A DNA stretch of 45,079 nt from Levilinea saccharolytica. Lineage in GTDB: Bacteria > Chloroflexota > Anaerolineae > Anaerolineales > Anaerolineaceae. Shown here piece by piece: positions 16,112-23,706 of this stretch. The stretch is taken from NCBI RefSeq assembly GCF_001306035.1, contig NZ_LGCM01000048.1, forward strand, positions 1-45,079, in the 5' to 3' direction. Under the pieces are notes generated by a model that was given only the letters and a program-made list of their open reading frames with translations, had not been told where the DNA came from and ran no database searches. Each line of letters opens with the position of its first letter. The first letter of the stretch is position 1. The position numbers and the translations under genes are program-made.

Positions 16112-17710
16112 TTAAGGTTTAGGTGAAGGCGCATTGACGGGTTGGGGAGCCGGCGGTGCATTTTTTCGCCTTTTTTCGCGAATTCGCGGAAGCAGCAAGT
16201 CCAGAAAGGCCTGGGTGATGATGGGATCCAACAGCAAAACCGTTCCGAGGTAAAGCAGACCCGAAAACGCGGCGGTGATCAAGAGCACGAAAATCGGATG
16301 CAGCACGGCGGAGAAGGCGTTAGTGAACAGGTACACCGCCAGGTAAACCACGACCGCCAGGCCGGCGTAAATACCAAATTGACGGGCAACCGCTTTTACC
16401 TGGAGCTCGGGGAACCGGCGTGTTACCAGGAGAAAGGTGATGATGAAGGTGCCAGCAGCCTGAAGGGGAAAGGCCATCGCCAAGCCGATGTAGCCCAGGT
16501 TCCGGGAAAGGAACCAGGCCAAGAAAGCGTAGGGCAGGATCATGAACGAGTTGACGATGGAAAATGTGCGCGTGTCTTTGACGGAATAGAATGCGCGGCT
16601 GTTGATATTGTTCAACATGCGAAAAAGCACGTCCCCTAAGAGAACCAACCAGACCACCCGCGAGACGGAAAGGGTGACAGCGCGGGTAAATTCGCCTCGC
16701 TCAAATAAGAGAGAAAGGAGCGGCGTGGCGGCGGCGCTGAGATAAGCCACGGCGGGCAGGGCGGTGGCCAGGGTGAGGTGGAAGCCAAACTCAATTTGAC
16801 GGGTTAGCCCAGTTTCACCCTGAGAGGCGAGGGCGCGCGACATGGCTGGTAGGATGGCCGAGGCGATGCCGGAGGCCAGGATGGCAACCAGCAGGGAAGA
16901 TAATTTGGAGGCGTACCCGATGTAGGATAGGTCGCCGTCGGGAAGCCAGGAGGCGAAAAAGCGTTCGATGACCTGCCAGCTTTGGATGACCAGGCCAAAA
17001 AGCACCAGAGGAAGCATGAGCTGAAACAGCTCGCGAACGCGGGCATCGCTAAGGGGGATGATTTTCTTCCAGCGGTGCTTGAGGACAGGCAGAAGGGGGA
17101 CGGCTGCCGTCAGCGCTGCGGAGAGGAGGTTGCCCCAGGCCAAAGCCAGGCTTCCTAAGGATGGGTAGAAGAGGAGCAGAACAGCGACGTTCCCCAGCGA
17201 GCCAGCGGCTGTGGCGGCGGCTGGCCAGAAGAAGCGGTTGCGGGCATTTTGGACGCCCTCAGCCAGGAGGCGAAGACCACCCAAAGGGAGGGTGAAGATG
17301 GTGATGGAAAGGATCTGTGCCGCTGTGTGCATTTTTTCGGGAGGCAGGCTAGGAGCAGTAATGGAGAGGATGGGGTCAGCAAAGACCGCCACCAAAAAGG
17401 CCAGCCCGCCCAGCCCCAGGGTGGTGACCCAGAAAAAGGTGCCCACCAGCCCCCAGGCATCTTCACTGCGGCCGGCGGCATCTTCATGAATGAAAGCGGG
17501 GACTACCACAAAAGAGAGGCCGTTCACCAAAACGAACAGCAGGTAAGCTGGGATAACCAGGGCAGTCAGGAATGCATCCATTTCTGCGCCCGCGCCAAAG
17601 TAGGCGGCAATAACCACCTGGCTGAGCAGATTGGCTGCCAGCGAGACGGAGCCGCCTAGCATCACTTTTAGCACGGATTTGGATACTGCGCTGCCCTGGT
17701 TTTTCATCAT
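16112..17710 (-). CDS. MurJ/MviN-like lipid-linked oligosaccharide flippase
   Basis: 532 residues with roughly 14 hydrophobic segments, the topology of the MOP-superfamily MurJ/MviN group. N-terminal VSLAANLLSQVVIAAYFGAGAEMDAFLTALVIPAYLLFVLVNGLSF is highly typical (G-x-G-x-E-x-DAF). In peptidoglycan synthesis MurJ flips lipid II. Embedded here between an aminotransferase and glycosyltransferases, it more probably exports the undecaprenyl-linked repeat unit (a Wzx role). The last 30 residues are basic and proline-rich. No good ribosome-binding site is visible before the paired ATG codons, so it may depend on translational coupling with the gene 13 bp upstream. Murein versus exopolysaccharide substrate is not decidable from sequence. 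Confidence 0.85.
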   Translation of the reverse strand: MMKNQGSAVSKSVLKVMLGGSVSLAANLLSQVVIAAYFGAGAEMDAFLTALVIPAYLLFVLVNGLSFVVVPAFIHEDAAGRSEDAWGLVGTFFWVTTLGLGGLAFLVAVFADPILSITAPSLPPEKMHTAAQILSITIFTLPLGGLRLLAEGVQNARNRFFWPAAATAAGSLGNVAVLLLFYPSLGSLALAWGNLLSAALTAAVPLLPVLKHRWKKIIPLSDARVRELFQLMLPLVLFGLVIQSWQVIERFFASWLPDGDLSYIGYASKLSSLLVAILASGIASAILPAMSRALASQGETGLTRQIEFGFHLTLATALPAVAYLSAAATPLLSLLFERGEFTRAVTLSVSRVVWLVLLGDVLFRMLNNINSRAFYSVKDTRTFSIVNSFMILPYAFLAWFLSRNLGYIGLAMAFPLQAAGTFIITFLLVTRRFPELQVKAVARQFGIYAGLAVVVYLAVYLFTNAFSAVLHPIFVLLITAAFSGLLYLGTVLLLDPIITQAFLDLLLPRIREKRRKNAPPAPQPVNAPSPKP

Positions 17711-17723
17711 CAGATACCGGCTG

Positions 17724-18845
17724 CTATGTGCTGGAAGCGGGGCCGTTCTTCACGAAGGCCTTGATCGTGTCGCACACATAGGCAACCGCTTCAGGGCTGA
17801 TTTCGGGGTACATAGGAAGCGACAATATCTGACTGGCATAGCTTTCAGAGACCGGGAAGCTGCCGACGGGGTATCCTAAATCCTGGAAAGCGGGCTGCAT
17901 GTGGATGGGGGTGGGATAGTGAATCCCAGTTCCAATTCCAGCTTCGTTCAGCACCTGAATGAGGGCCTCGCGGTGGTGAACGCGCACGACGTACAAGTGG
18001 AAGACGTGTTCCACCTGAGGGGCAGTTTGGGGTGTGACCACGGCTGCGCCAGCTAATAACTGATTGTACAGGGCGGCGCTCTGGCGGCGGGCAGCGTTCC
18101 ATTGATCCAGGTGGGGGAGCTTCACCAGCAGGATCGAGGCTTGCAGGGTATCCAGACGGTGGTTAAAGCCTTTCAGGGTGTGAAGGTTCTTGGCCGATTG
18201 GCCCACGTTCCGCAGCCAGATAATTTTTTCTGCCAGGTCGGCGCGGCGGGTGACGGCCATGCCACCATCCCCGTATGCGCCGAGATTTTTAGCCGGATAG
18301 AAGCTGAATGCGGCGGCATCCCCCAGGCTACCGGTGCGCTTGCCTTTGTAACGCGCGCCGTGAGCCTGGCAGGCATCTTCGACGACCAAAAGGTTGTGGC
18401 GGCGAGCAATTTCCAGAATGGGATCCATATCTGCAGGCTGGCCAAAGAGGTGAACAGGGATGACCGCGCGCGTGGCGGGGGTGATGGCGGCTTCCAGCAA
18501 GGCCGGGTTAAGAGTGTAGGTGGCCGGGTCGGCATCTACCAACACGGGGCGCGCGCCACAGCTCCAAATGGCCAAGGCGGTAGCCATGAAGGTGTTGGCA
18601 GCGGTGATAACTTCATCGCCGGGGCCGATATCCGTTGCGCGGAGGATCAATTCCAGAGCTGAATATCCCGAATCCAAGCCGACGGCATAAGGGGCTTCAC
18701 AGTATGCGGCGAAGTTATCTTCCAAATCCTTGACCGCCTGTCCCAAAATGTAGTCGCATTTATTCAGCACACGGTGCACGGCTGCATCTACGTCTTCCTG
18801 AATGGAATGATAGTTGGCTGAAAGATCAACGAATGGGACTTTCAT
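17724..18845 (-). CDS. DegT/DnrJ/EryC1 sugar aminotransferase (WbpE-like)
   Basis: 373 residues, a PLP-dependent enzyme that converts a nucleotide-linked keto sugar into an amino sugar. Visible motifs: FVDLSANYHSIQ, the PLP-phosphate region GLDSGYSALELILRA, the cofactor aspartate in VVEDACQAHGA, and the Schiff-base lysine in FYPAKNLGAYGDGG. Its ATG overlaps the stop codon of the upstream BY-kinase by 4 bp. With the Gfo/Idh oxidoreductase and hexapeptide acetyltransferase nearby, it forms a set like WbpB-WbpE-WbpD, which makes a diacetamido uronic acid (UDP-GlcNAc(3NAc)A) in Pseudomonas. Whether the product is that sugar or a related 3-amino sugar cannot be fixed. Confidence 0.9.
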   Translation of the reverse strand: MKVPFVDLSANYHSIQEDVDAAVHRVLNKCDYILGQAVKDLEDNFAAYCEAPYAVGLDSGYSALELILRATDIGPGDEVITAANTFMATALAIWSCGARPVLVDADPATYTLNPALLEAAITPATRAVIPVHLFGQPADMDPILEIARRHNLLVVEDACQAHGARYKGKRTGSLGDAAAFSFYPAKNLGAYGDGGMAVTRRADLAEKIIWLRNVGQSAKNLHTLKGFNHRLDTLQASILLVKLPHLDQWNAARRQSAALYNQLLAGAAVVTPQTAPQVEHVFHLYVVRVHHREALIQVLNEAGIGTGIHYPTPIHMQPAFQDLGYPVGSFPVSESYASQILSLPMYPEISPEAVAYVCDTIKAFVKNGPASST

Positions 18846-20716
18846 GGTTCGGAACTCCTTTCTACGTGATTGGGCTTTTTGATTATGAGTTTTTTAAGCT
18901 TGCCAACATTCAGCCACGCCGGAAGGGTGGGCCAATGCACCAGAAGGCGACGGGATGGTTTCTTGTGGTAATAACCATGAGCGCGATCTACGGGGACGTA
19001 AGTGGCGATGCTGCCGATGATTTTGGCGTCCACGTTCTCCAGCTGAGTAAAAGACGTGCGTAAGGCGGGGGAAGTGGTTTCACCGAGTTTAGCGAGGATG
19101 ACCACGCCGTCGGCCAACTGGGCCAGGATGCTGGTTTCGGCTACCGCCAGCGAAGGCGTGTCGATTAGGATGAAGTCGTAACGTTTTTTGAGCTGAATTA
19201 AGATGCGCTCAAGATTTGGGTCTTGAAAAACATCCAATGGATCGGACTGGAGCAGGCCGGCGGGAATAAAATCCATTCCTGGGCGCGCATCTTTCTGTAT
19301 GACGTGATCCAGATTGGCTTCTTCCGAGAGGAGGTTGACCAAACCCGGGTAGAGGGGGCTTTTGAACAAATCATGCTGTTTGGGCAAGCGCACATCGGAA
19401 TCGATTACAAGTATTTTCTGTTTGAGTTTGGCCAGGCTGGTAGCGGTGGCAAAAACGGTGGTGGACTTGCCTTCGCCGGTGCTGGCGCTGGTGAACAGGA
19501 TGGTTTTGATATTTCTTGAACGGGCGTCGGTGACCAGGTGCCCGCGGAGAGTCCAGAAGGCTTTCTGCACAGCGGTGTCGCTGCTGGCCAAGGGGTCTGA
19601 TTTGTCCGCAGTCCGAAGGGCAGGGATTTGGCCAATCATTCGACAGCCGCAGAGATTCTGGACCTGCTCTACGGTTTGAATGCGGGTGTCTAGAGATTCC
19701 ACCAGAAATGCCAGGATGATGCCGACCAGCAGGCCGATAGCAGCGCCGAGGGCCAAGACCAGCAATTTACCGGGGCCTGTGGGTTCGGTGGGGGTAACGG
19801 CAGGGTTCACGACCAACAAATCCTGCGAATTCTGCAGCAGGGCGCTGGAGGTTCGGGCTGCATCGTATTCTGCCAGGAGGTTGTTGTATGCCTGCTCTTT
19901 GGTTTGGATGGTTTGTCGGGTGATGGAAAGCCGTTCAGCGGTTTCTACCGATTTCGGCATCCATTCCTGATACTGCGCGCTGAGGTCGGCAAGCTCAGTT
20001 TCAAGGGTCGAAATTTCCGCAGAAAGCAATTCTTTGGTTTGCCGAGCCTGATCTTTTTGATAGGCGAGCAGTCCCGTGATTTCGTTGATAGACGCTTGGT
20101 CAAATTGCTGCTTCAGAGTTTGGTAGGCATCCTCTTTCATCTTAATAGAACGATCGAGGACTGCGATTTGGGCAGAAATTTTGGTGGATTCTTCCAACAG
20201 GGTTTCGTAATCGGTATTGGCCTGAGCGATCTCGCTTTTGTAATCTGCCAGGCGGTCGGTCAGGATGGTGAGGTTGTTTGCGGCGGCAGATTCGTTGACC
20301 TGAGTGCGGGTGTTGGTGGAAACGATGATCTCGGCCAGCAAATTGGCGGCTTTCGCGGCCAACGCCGGATCCTGATCTTTGACCGTGATTTGGATGAGCT
20401 CAGAATCCGGGACGATCAGCACTTCAACATCGAGAAGCTTGCTGACGCCTAGCTGGGCTTTGAGCTCATCCAGGACTTTTTCACTGGTGGAAATGCGCGC
20501 GTAGGTGTTCATCAGGCGGTTGGCATAGTAGGTTTCATACTGTACATAGCTGAGGTTACCGCTGAGAGGCGTTTTGACCCGCAAGCTGACATTGGCCTGA
20601 TAGGTGGGCGGGATGAGGGTGCTGACAAAGTAAGCCGTGACAGTAGTGATGACAAACACGACCAGCACAACCCACAAGCGTCGGGTGAGAATGTTGAGGT
20701 AGCCGCGCAGTTCCAT
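18842..20716 (-). CDS. Wzz-type chain-length regulator fused to BY-kinase
   Basis: 624 residues, a polysaccharide co-polymerase with its own tyrosine kinase domain. The N-terminal Wzz domain has a first transmembrane segment at about 14-36. A long extracytoplasmic coiled coil follows (about 140-300, rich in E, Q, A, L), then a second membrane helix after PTGPGKLLVLALGAAIG. The cytoplasmic kinase has Walker A STGEGKST with the lysine at 417, Walker A' ILVIDSDVR, and Walker B ILIDTPS. The C-terminal tail has only a few tyrosines (YVP and GYYH), fewer than the tyrosine clusters of Wzc or EpsB pairs. The BY-kinase likely cycles autophosphorylation to control chain length and export. Confidence 0.9.
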   Translation of the reverse strand: MELRGYLNILTRRLWVVLVVFVITTVTAYFVSTLIPPTYQANVSLRVKTPLSGNLSYVQYETYYANRLMNTYARISTSEKVLDELKAQLGVSKLLDVEVLIVPDSELIQITVKDQDPALAAKAANLLAEIIVSTNTRTQVNESAAANNLTILTDRLADYKSEIAQANTDYETLLEESTKISAQIAVLDRSIKMKEDAYQTLKQQFDQASINEITGLLAYQKDQARQTKELLSAEISTLETELADLSAQYQEWMPKSVETAERLSITRQTIQTKEQAYNNLLAEYDAARTSSALLQNSQDLLVVNPAVTPTEPTGPGKLLVLALGAAIGLLVGIILAFLVESLDTRIQTVEQVQNLCGCRMIGQIPALRTADKSDPLASSDTAVQKAFWTLRGHLVTDARSRNIKTILFTSASTGEGKSTTVFATATSLAKLKQKILVIDSDVRLPKQHDLFKSPLYPGLVNLLSEEANLDHVIQKDARPGMDFIPAGLLQSDPLDVFQDPNLERILIQLKKRYDFILIDTPSLAVAETSILAQLADGVVILAKLGETTSPALRTSFTQLENVDAKIIGSIATYVPVDRAHGYYHKKPSRRLLVHWPTLPAWLNVGKLKKLIIKKPNHVERSSEP

Positions 20717-20733
20717 GAGGTATCCTTCCTAGA

Positions 20734-21240
20734 TTACGGCTGTGAATCGACAACCGGCCGAGGAATTTTTCGCAAAACGCGAGCGGGAACACCAGCGGCA
20801 ACCGTCCAGGGGGGGACGTCTTTGGTGACCACGCTGCCTGCGCCAATGACGGCGCCTTCACCGACGGTGACGCCGCACAGGATGGTGGCGTTGCTGCCGA
20901 TGGAGGCGCCTTGACGAATGGTGGTGGGAATGCAGACCCAATCTTGTTCCGTTTGGGGTGAGCCGTCCTCGGTGGTGGCGCGGGGGTATTTGTCATTAAT
21001 AAACATGACCCCGTGGCCGATGAAGACGTTATCTTCGACGGTGACGCCTTCACAGATGAAGGTGTGGCTGGAAACTTTCACGCGTTTTCCAATGACGACC
21101 CCTTTTTGAATCTCCACAAAGGTGCCAATGCGGCTTTCATCGCCGATTCTGCAGCCGTAGAGGTTGACGAAGGCGTAAATTCGCACGTTCTGCCCCAACT
21201 GAACGTCGGCGCTGATGCGTGAAAATTCGGGGGCTACCAT
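20734..21240 (-). CDS. left-handed beta-helix N-acetyltransferase (WbpD-like)
   Basis: About 168 residues of hexapeptide repeats ([LIV]-G-x4), for example IGDESRIGTFVEIQKGVVIGKRVKV, VTVEDNVFIGHGVMFIND, then GASIGSNATILCGVTVGEGAVIGAGSVVTKDVPPWTVAAGVPARVL, which is diagnostic of the family. The catalytic-type histidine occurs in SSHTFICEG or GHGVMF. Related WbpD enzymes acetylate the 3-amino group of a UDP-sugar using acetyl-CoA. The ATG at 21240 overlaps the stop of the oxidoreductase by 7 bp; the open frame upstream is only overlap with that gene. Adjacent oxidoreductase and later aminotransferase support a diacetamido sugar pathway. Confidence 0.87.
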   Translation of the reverse strand: MVAPEFSRISADVQLGQNVRIYAFVNLYGCRIGDESRIGTFVEIQKGVVIGKRVKVSSHTFICEGVTVEDNVFIGHGVMFINDKYPRATTEDGSPQTEQDWVCIPTTIRQGASIGSNATILCGVTVGEGAVIGAGSVVTKDVPPWTVAAGVPARVLRKIPRPVVDSQP

Positions 21241-22250
21241 ACAATCGTCTCCTGGTGGGCGCCGTTCATCAGAGATCGCTCCGCGGCTTCCAATATCTTG
21301 ATCACGCGAAGGCCGTCTTCGCCGCTGGTCCAGGGGTCGTTCCCTTCGCGGACGCATTCCAGGAAGTGGGTACATTCCTGTCGAAGCGGTTCGGTAAGGC
21401 GGATGTTCGGAATGATGAGGTCACCATAACGGTAGGAGCATTGAAAATCCGCGTAGGTATTGGGGTAAGGATGGACATCAACACCTTTATCGTAGATGCG
21501 GATTTTTTCGTTGGCTTCGATGTCGTTGTAAACCACCATTTTCTTGCTGCCGACCACGGTGACGCGGCGAACCTTGCAGGGGTCAATCCAGCTGGTGTGA
21601 ATGTGGGCGACCAGGCCGTTGGGGAAGAGCAGATTCATGTAGACCACGTCGTACAGGTTCTGGAAAATGCACTTGATGCCGTAAGCAGAAACCGAGATGG
21701 GCACCATATCCAGAATGTACATGAGGATGGAGACGTCGTGGGGAGCCAGGTCCCACATGACATTCAGCTCGGGGCGGAAGAGACCCAAATTGAGGCGAGC
21801 AGTATCGATGTAATACACATCGCCGATATCCCCGCTTTTGATCATGGTCTTCAGGGCGTGGACGGCGCTGTTGTATTCAAAAGTGTGGCCCACCATGAGG
21901 ATTTTTTGATGCTTTTTGGCAATCTGCATCAGTTCTTCGGCTTCGCGGCTGGTGCGAGTCATGGGCTTTTCGACCAGAACATGCAGGCCGTTTTCAAAGC
22001 ACTCCTTGGCGATAGCAAAATGGGTTTCAGGGGGTGTAGCGATGACCACAGCGTCGAGACCTTGAGAGAACAAGTCGTGATAATCCGCAGTGGTTTGCAC
22101 GCCCGGATAACTTTTATGGACAAAATCAAGGCGGTCCTGTTTAATGTCGGCGACCATCTTGACATTTGAGGACGGGATTTCCATAAAGTTCCTGAGCAAA
22201 TTGGGACCCCAATAGCCACAGCCAATCACACCGATCTGTGTTACGTCCAT
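21234..22250 (-). CDS. Gfo/Idh/MocA NAD(P)-dependent oxidoreductase (WbpB-like)
   Basis: 338 residues. Dinucleotide-binding motif VIGCGYWGPNLLRNF at the N-terminus, then the family EKPMTRTSREAEEL motif (about 95-108) with the catalytic lysine, and a C-terminal alpha/beta domain. It probably oxidises or reduces a nucleotide-linked sugar, in particular C3 oxidation of a UDP-sugar if it acts like WbpB. The ATG is preceded by GGAGGG at 5 nt. It is the second gene of the operon, directly after the initiating sugar transferase. Confidence 0.9.
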   Translation of the reverse strand: MDVTQIGVIGCGYWGPNLLRNFMEIPSSNVKMVADIKQDRLDFVHKSYPGVQTTADYHDLFSQGLDAVVIATPPETHFAIAKECFENGLHVLVEKPMTRTSREAEELMQIAKKHQKILMVGHTFEYNSAVHALKTMIKSGDIGDVYYIDTARLNLGLFRPELNVMWDLAPHDVSILMYILDMVPISVSAYGIKCIFQNLYDVVYMNLLFPNGLVAHIHTSWIDPCKVRRVTVVGSKKMVVYNDIEANEKIRIYDKGVDVHPYPNTYADFQCSYRYGDLIIPNIRLTEPLRQECTHFLECVREGNDPWTSGEDGLRVIKILEAAERSLMNGAHQETIVW

Positions 22251-22264
22251 TTTTCCCTCCTTAG

Positions 22265-23026
22265 CTAATATGCGCCGGATCGTTTGAGCACTTCTAAAGG
22301 CGTTTTGAATAGAATTTTTAAATCCATGGATAGATTCTGGTTCTGGATGTAAGCGATATCCAGGCGAACCATGTCGTCAAAGTCAGCTGAGCTTCTGGCG
22401 GTGACCTGCCATAGCCCTGTCAGCCCAGGCTTGGTCAAGAGTCTCTGCATGTGCCATGGCTGGTAAAGTTCCACTTCGTAAGGAATGGCGGGGCGAGGCC
22501 CCACCAGGCTCATATCCCCCAGCAAGACGTTGAAGAACTGAGGGAGTTCGTCCATGCTCCACATGCGCAGATATTTTCCGACACGAGTAACGCGCGGGTC
22601 ATGGACCAGTTTTTTTGCGGTTGTTTTTTCACCCTGGATTTGGTCTATTTGCTGTTGGTCATTTTGGATGAGAGCAGCCACATAGGCCTGATGAAGGGCG
22701 GGATCCGCTTTGTGAATCATGGTGCGGAATTTGTAGCAGTTGAAGCGAGTGGGCGCCCAAAGCCAACGGCCCTGGCATCGGATTCTTTTTGCACCTACGC
22801 GTGGTTGAACAAAAAACACTGGACCTTTTGAGTCAATTACAACCCAAAGGGCGATAATGGCCAGAAGTGGAGAGCTAAAGATCAACGCCAATGCAGCCCC
22901 TACGACGTCGATCACCCGTTTGAGAGCCCAATACGTAAGTGGCAATTGCGCGGAAGCGGTTTCGTGTGGAAGCGCGGTGATGATTTCAGCCTCTGCGCAT
23001 TGTTTATCGAGATATGTCGTGCCCAT
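22265..23026 (-). CDS. initiating undecaprenyl-phosphate sugar-1-phosphate transferase
   Basis: 253 residues, short monotopic phosphoglycosyltransferase of the bacterial sugar transferase family. It loads the first sugar phosphate onto undecaprenyl phosphate. N-terminal re-entrant helix LKRVIDVVGAALALIFSSPLLAIIAL (R then helix-break-helix), the catalytic DE pair in MWSMDELPQFFNVLLGDMSLVGPRP, and the C-terminal KPGLTGLWQVTARS, all diagnostic. It lacks the WbaP four-helix N-domain. It is the first gene of the operon after an unusually long leader. GGGAGGGG stands shortly before the ATG at 23026. Confidence 0.92.
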   Translation of the reverse strand: MGTTYLDKQCAEAEIITALPHETASAQLPLTYWALKRVIDVVGAALALIFSSPLLAIIALWVVIDSKGPVFFVQPRVGAKRIRCQGRWLWAPTRFNCYKFRTMIHKADPALHQAYVAALIQNDQQQIDQIQGEKTTAKKLVHDPRVTRVGKYLRMWSMDELPQFFNVLLGDMSLVGPRPAIPYEVELYQPWHMQRLLTKPGLTGLWQVTARSSADFDDMVRLDIAYIQNQNLSMDLKILFKTPLEVLKRSGAY

Positions 23027-23275
23027 GAACCCCTCCCAGGATTGCTATGGTTAGCCAATCTCTCATAGATTCATTAATTAATTGACTTTCTGCAGGCCGC
23101 ATTGAAATGGGCGCTGATGTGCAGAAATAAACAGGCGATACTGAGGTGAGCCTCCTTTCTCGGCTAATTGGTTGCGCGATGCGTGAAAGCACGTCCACTG
23201 CAAGGTGATGGGGAGTGAAGCGGGTCAATGAAACGGCATGATGATTTCCCCTTTCTTTGGGTGCGGCAAAAATAT

Positions 23276-23317
23276 GAAAGAAAAATCAACCGGCGGCGAT
23301 GAGTTCTCTTCGCCGCC
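23276..23317 (-). terminator. terminator-like hairpin in the operon leader (second)
   Basis: On the minus strand GGCGGCGA (23317-23310) pairs with TCGCCGCC (23299-23292), then GGTTGATTTTTCTTT. A perfect 8-bp GC-rich stem with a T-rich tail, positioned before the first structural gene. Confidence 0.65.
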
Positions 23318-23324
23318 CAAAGCG

Positions 23325-23355
23325 ATTAAACAAAAATCGGCCACAAACGTGGCCG
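23325..23355 (-). terminator. terminator-like hairpin in the operon leader (first)
   Basis: On the minus strand CGGCCAC and GTGGCCG form a perfect 7-bp stem around a 4-nt loop (23355-23349 with 23344-23338), followed by ATTTTTGTTTAAT. It is the canonical shape of an intrinsic terminator in a 5' leader. Confidence 0.7.
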
Positions 23356-23492
23356 GTTTCGCATTTTGCTCGTCGAAGGGGTTCATGCGCTCAGGCGCAT
23401 TCTGCGACCAATTTATTCCTTCGAGTCAACACATCCACAGGTTAACAGACTATGTAATTTTTTAGTATTAAAGTCAACTATATTCTGTTCTC

Positions 23493-23521
23493 TTTATAGC
23501 ATAAAGAATCTGACTAGTCAA
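23493..23521 (-). promoter_or_regulatory. putative promoter of the polysaccharide operon
   Basis: Minus strand TTGACT (23516-23521) and TATAAA (23493-23498) with a 17-bp spacer, in the AT-rich divergent control region. Transcription would start near 23486. Confidence 0.6.
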
Positions 23522-23621
23522 TAAGGGGAATCCTAATTTTCCTTGTTTTAAGGCAGAATAGGTGATAATTAAGATCAAAATAAGGTAAAAACAATATTAC
23601 CAAATTGAAACCCCCCCAGAC

Positions 23622-23651
23622 TTGACACCCCCACGATGGGGGATTTATAAT
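23622..23651 (+). promoter_or_regulatory. promoter of the giant surface protein with palindromic spacer
   Basis: Perfect TTGACA (23622-23627) and perfect TATAAT (23646-23651), 18 bp apart. The spacer is mostly an inverted repeat, CCCCCA-CGA-TGGGGG (23628-23642), so a DNA-binding protein could occupy it between the -35 and -10 elements. Confidence 0.75.
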
Positions 23652-23706
23652 ATATCAAGCACATTAATTGGTCTTAATCTAAGAAATTGTAGTTCGGGAG
23701 GGTGGG

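Larger units (their letters stand above)
23027..23486 (-). other. long leader of the polysaccharide operon
   Basis: About 460 nt lie between the likely promoter and the first gene, with no convincing ORF. In transcript order it holds: CGAAGG/CCTTCG pairing around a TGCGC-CTGA-GCGCA hairpin (about 23379-23432), two intrinsic-terminator-like hairpins (23325-23355 and 23276-23317), a tiny ORF MPFH with AAAGGGG ahead (about 23225-23239), and AAAGGAGG pairing locally with CCTC (23143-23156) but followed by no start codon in range. This looks like an attenuating or antiterminated leader; I do not recognise a known riboswitch. Confidence 0.5.

Noticed and set aside
23004-23228. 74-residue minus-strand ORF in the polysaccharide leader
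   Set aside because: Overlaps the start of the sugar transferase, has a TTG start without a ribosome-binding site, and reads unlike a protein.
23379-23432. Riboswitch (TPP-like) in the operon leader, from a CTGAG and TGAACC resemblance
   Set aside because: The required CTGAGA and the second conserved stem are absent; only scattered short matches. No c-di-GMP core seen either.
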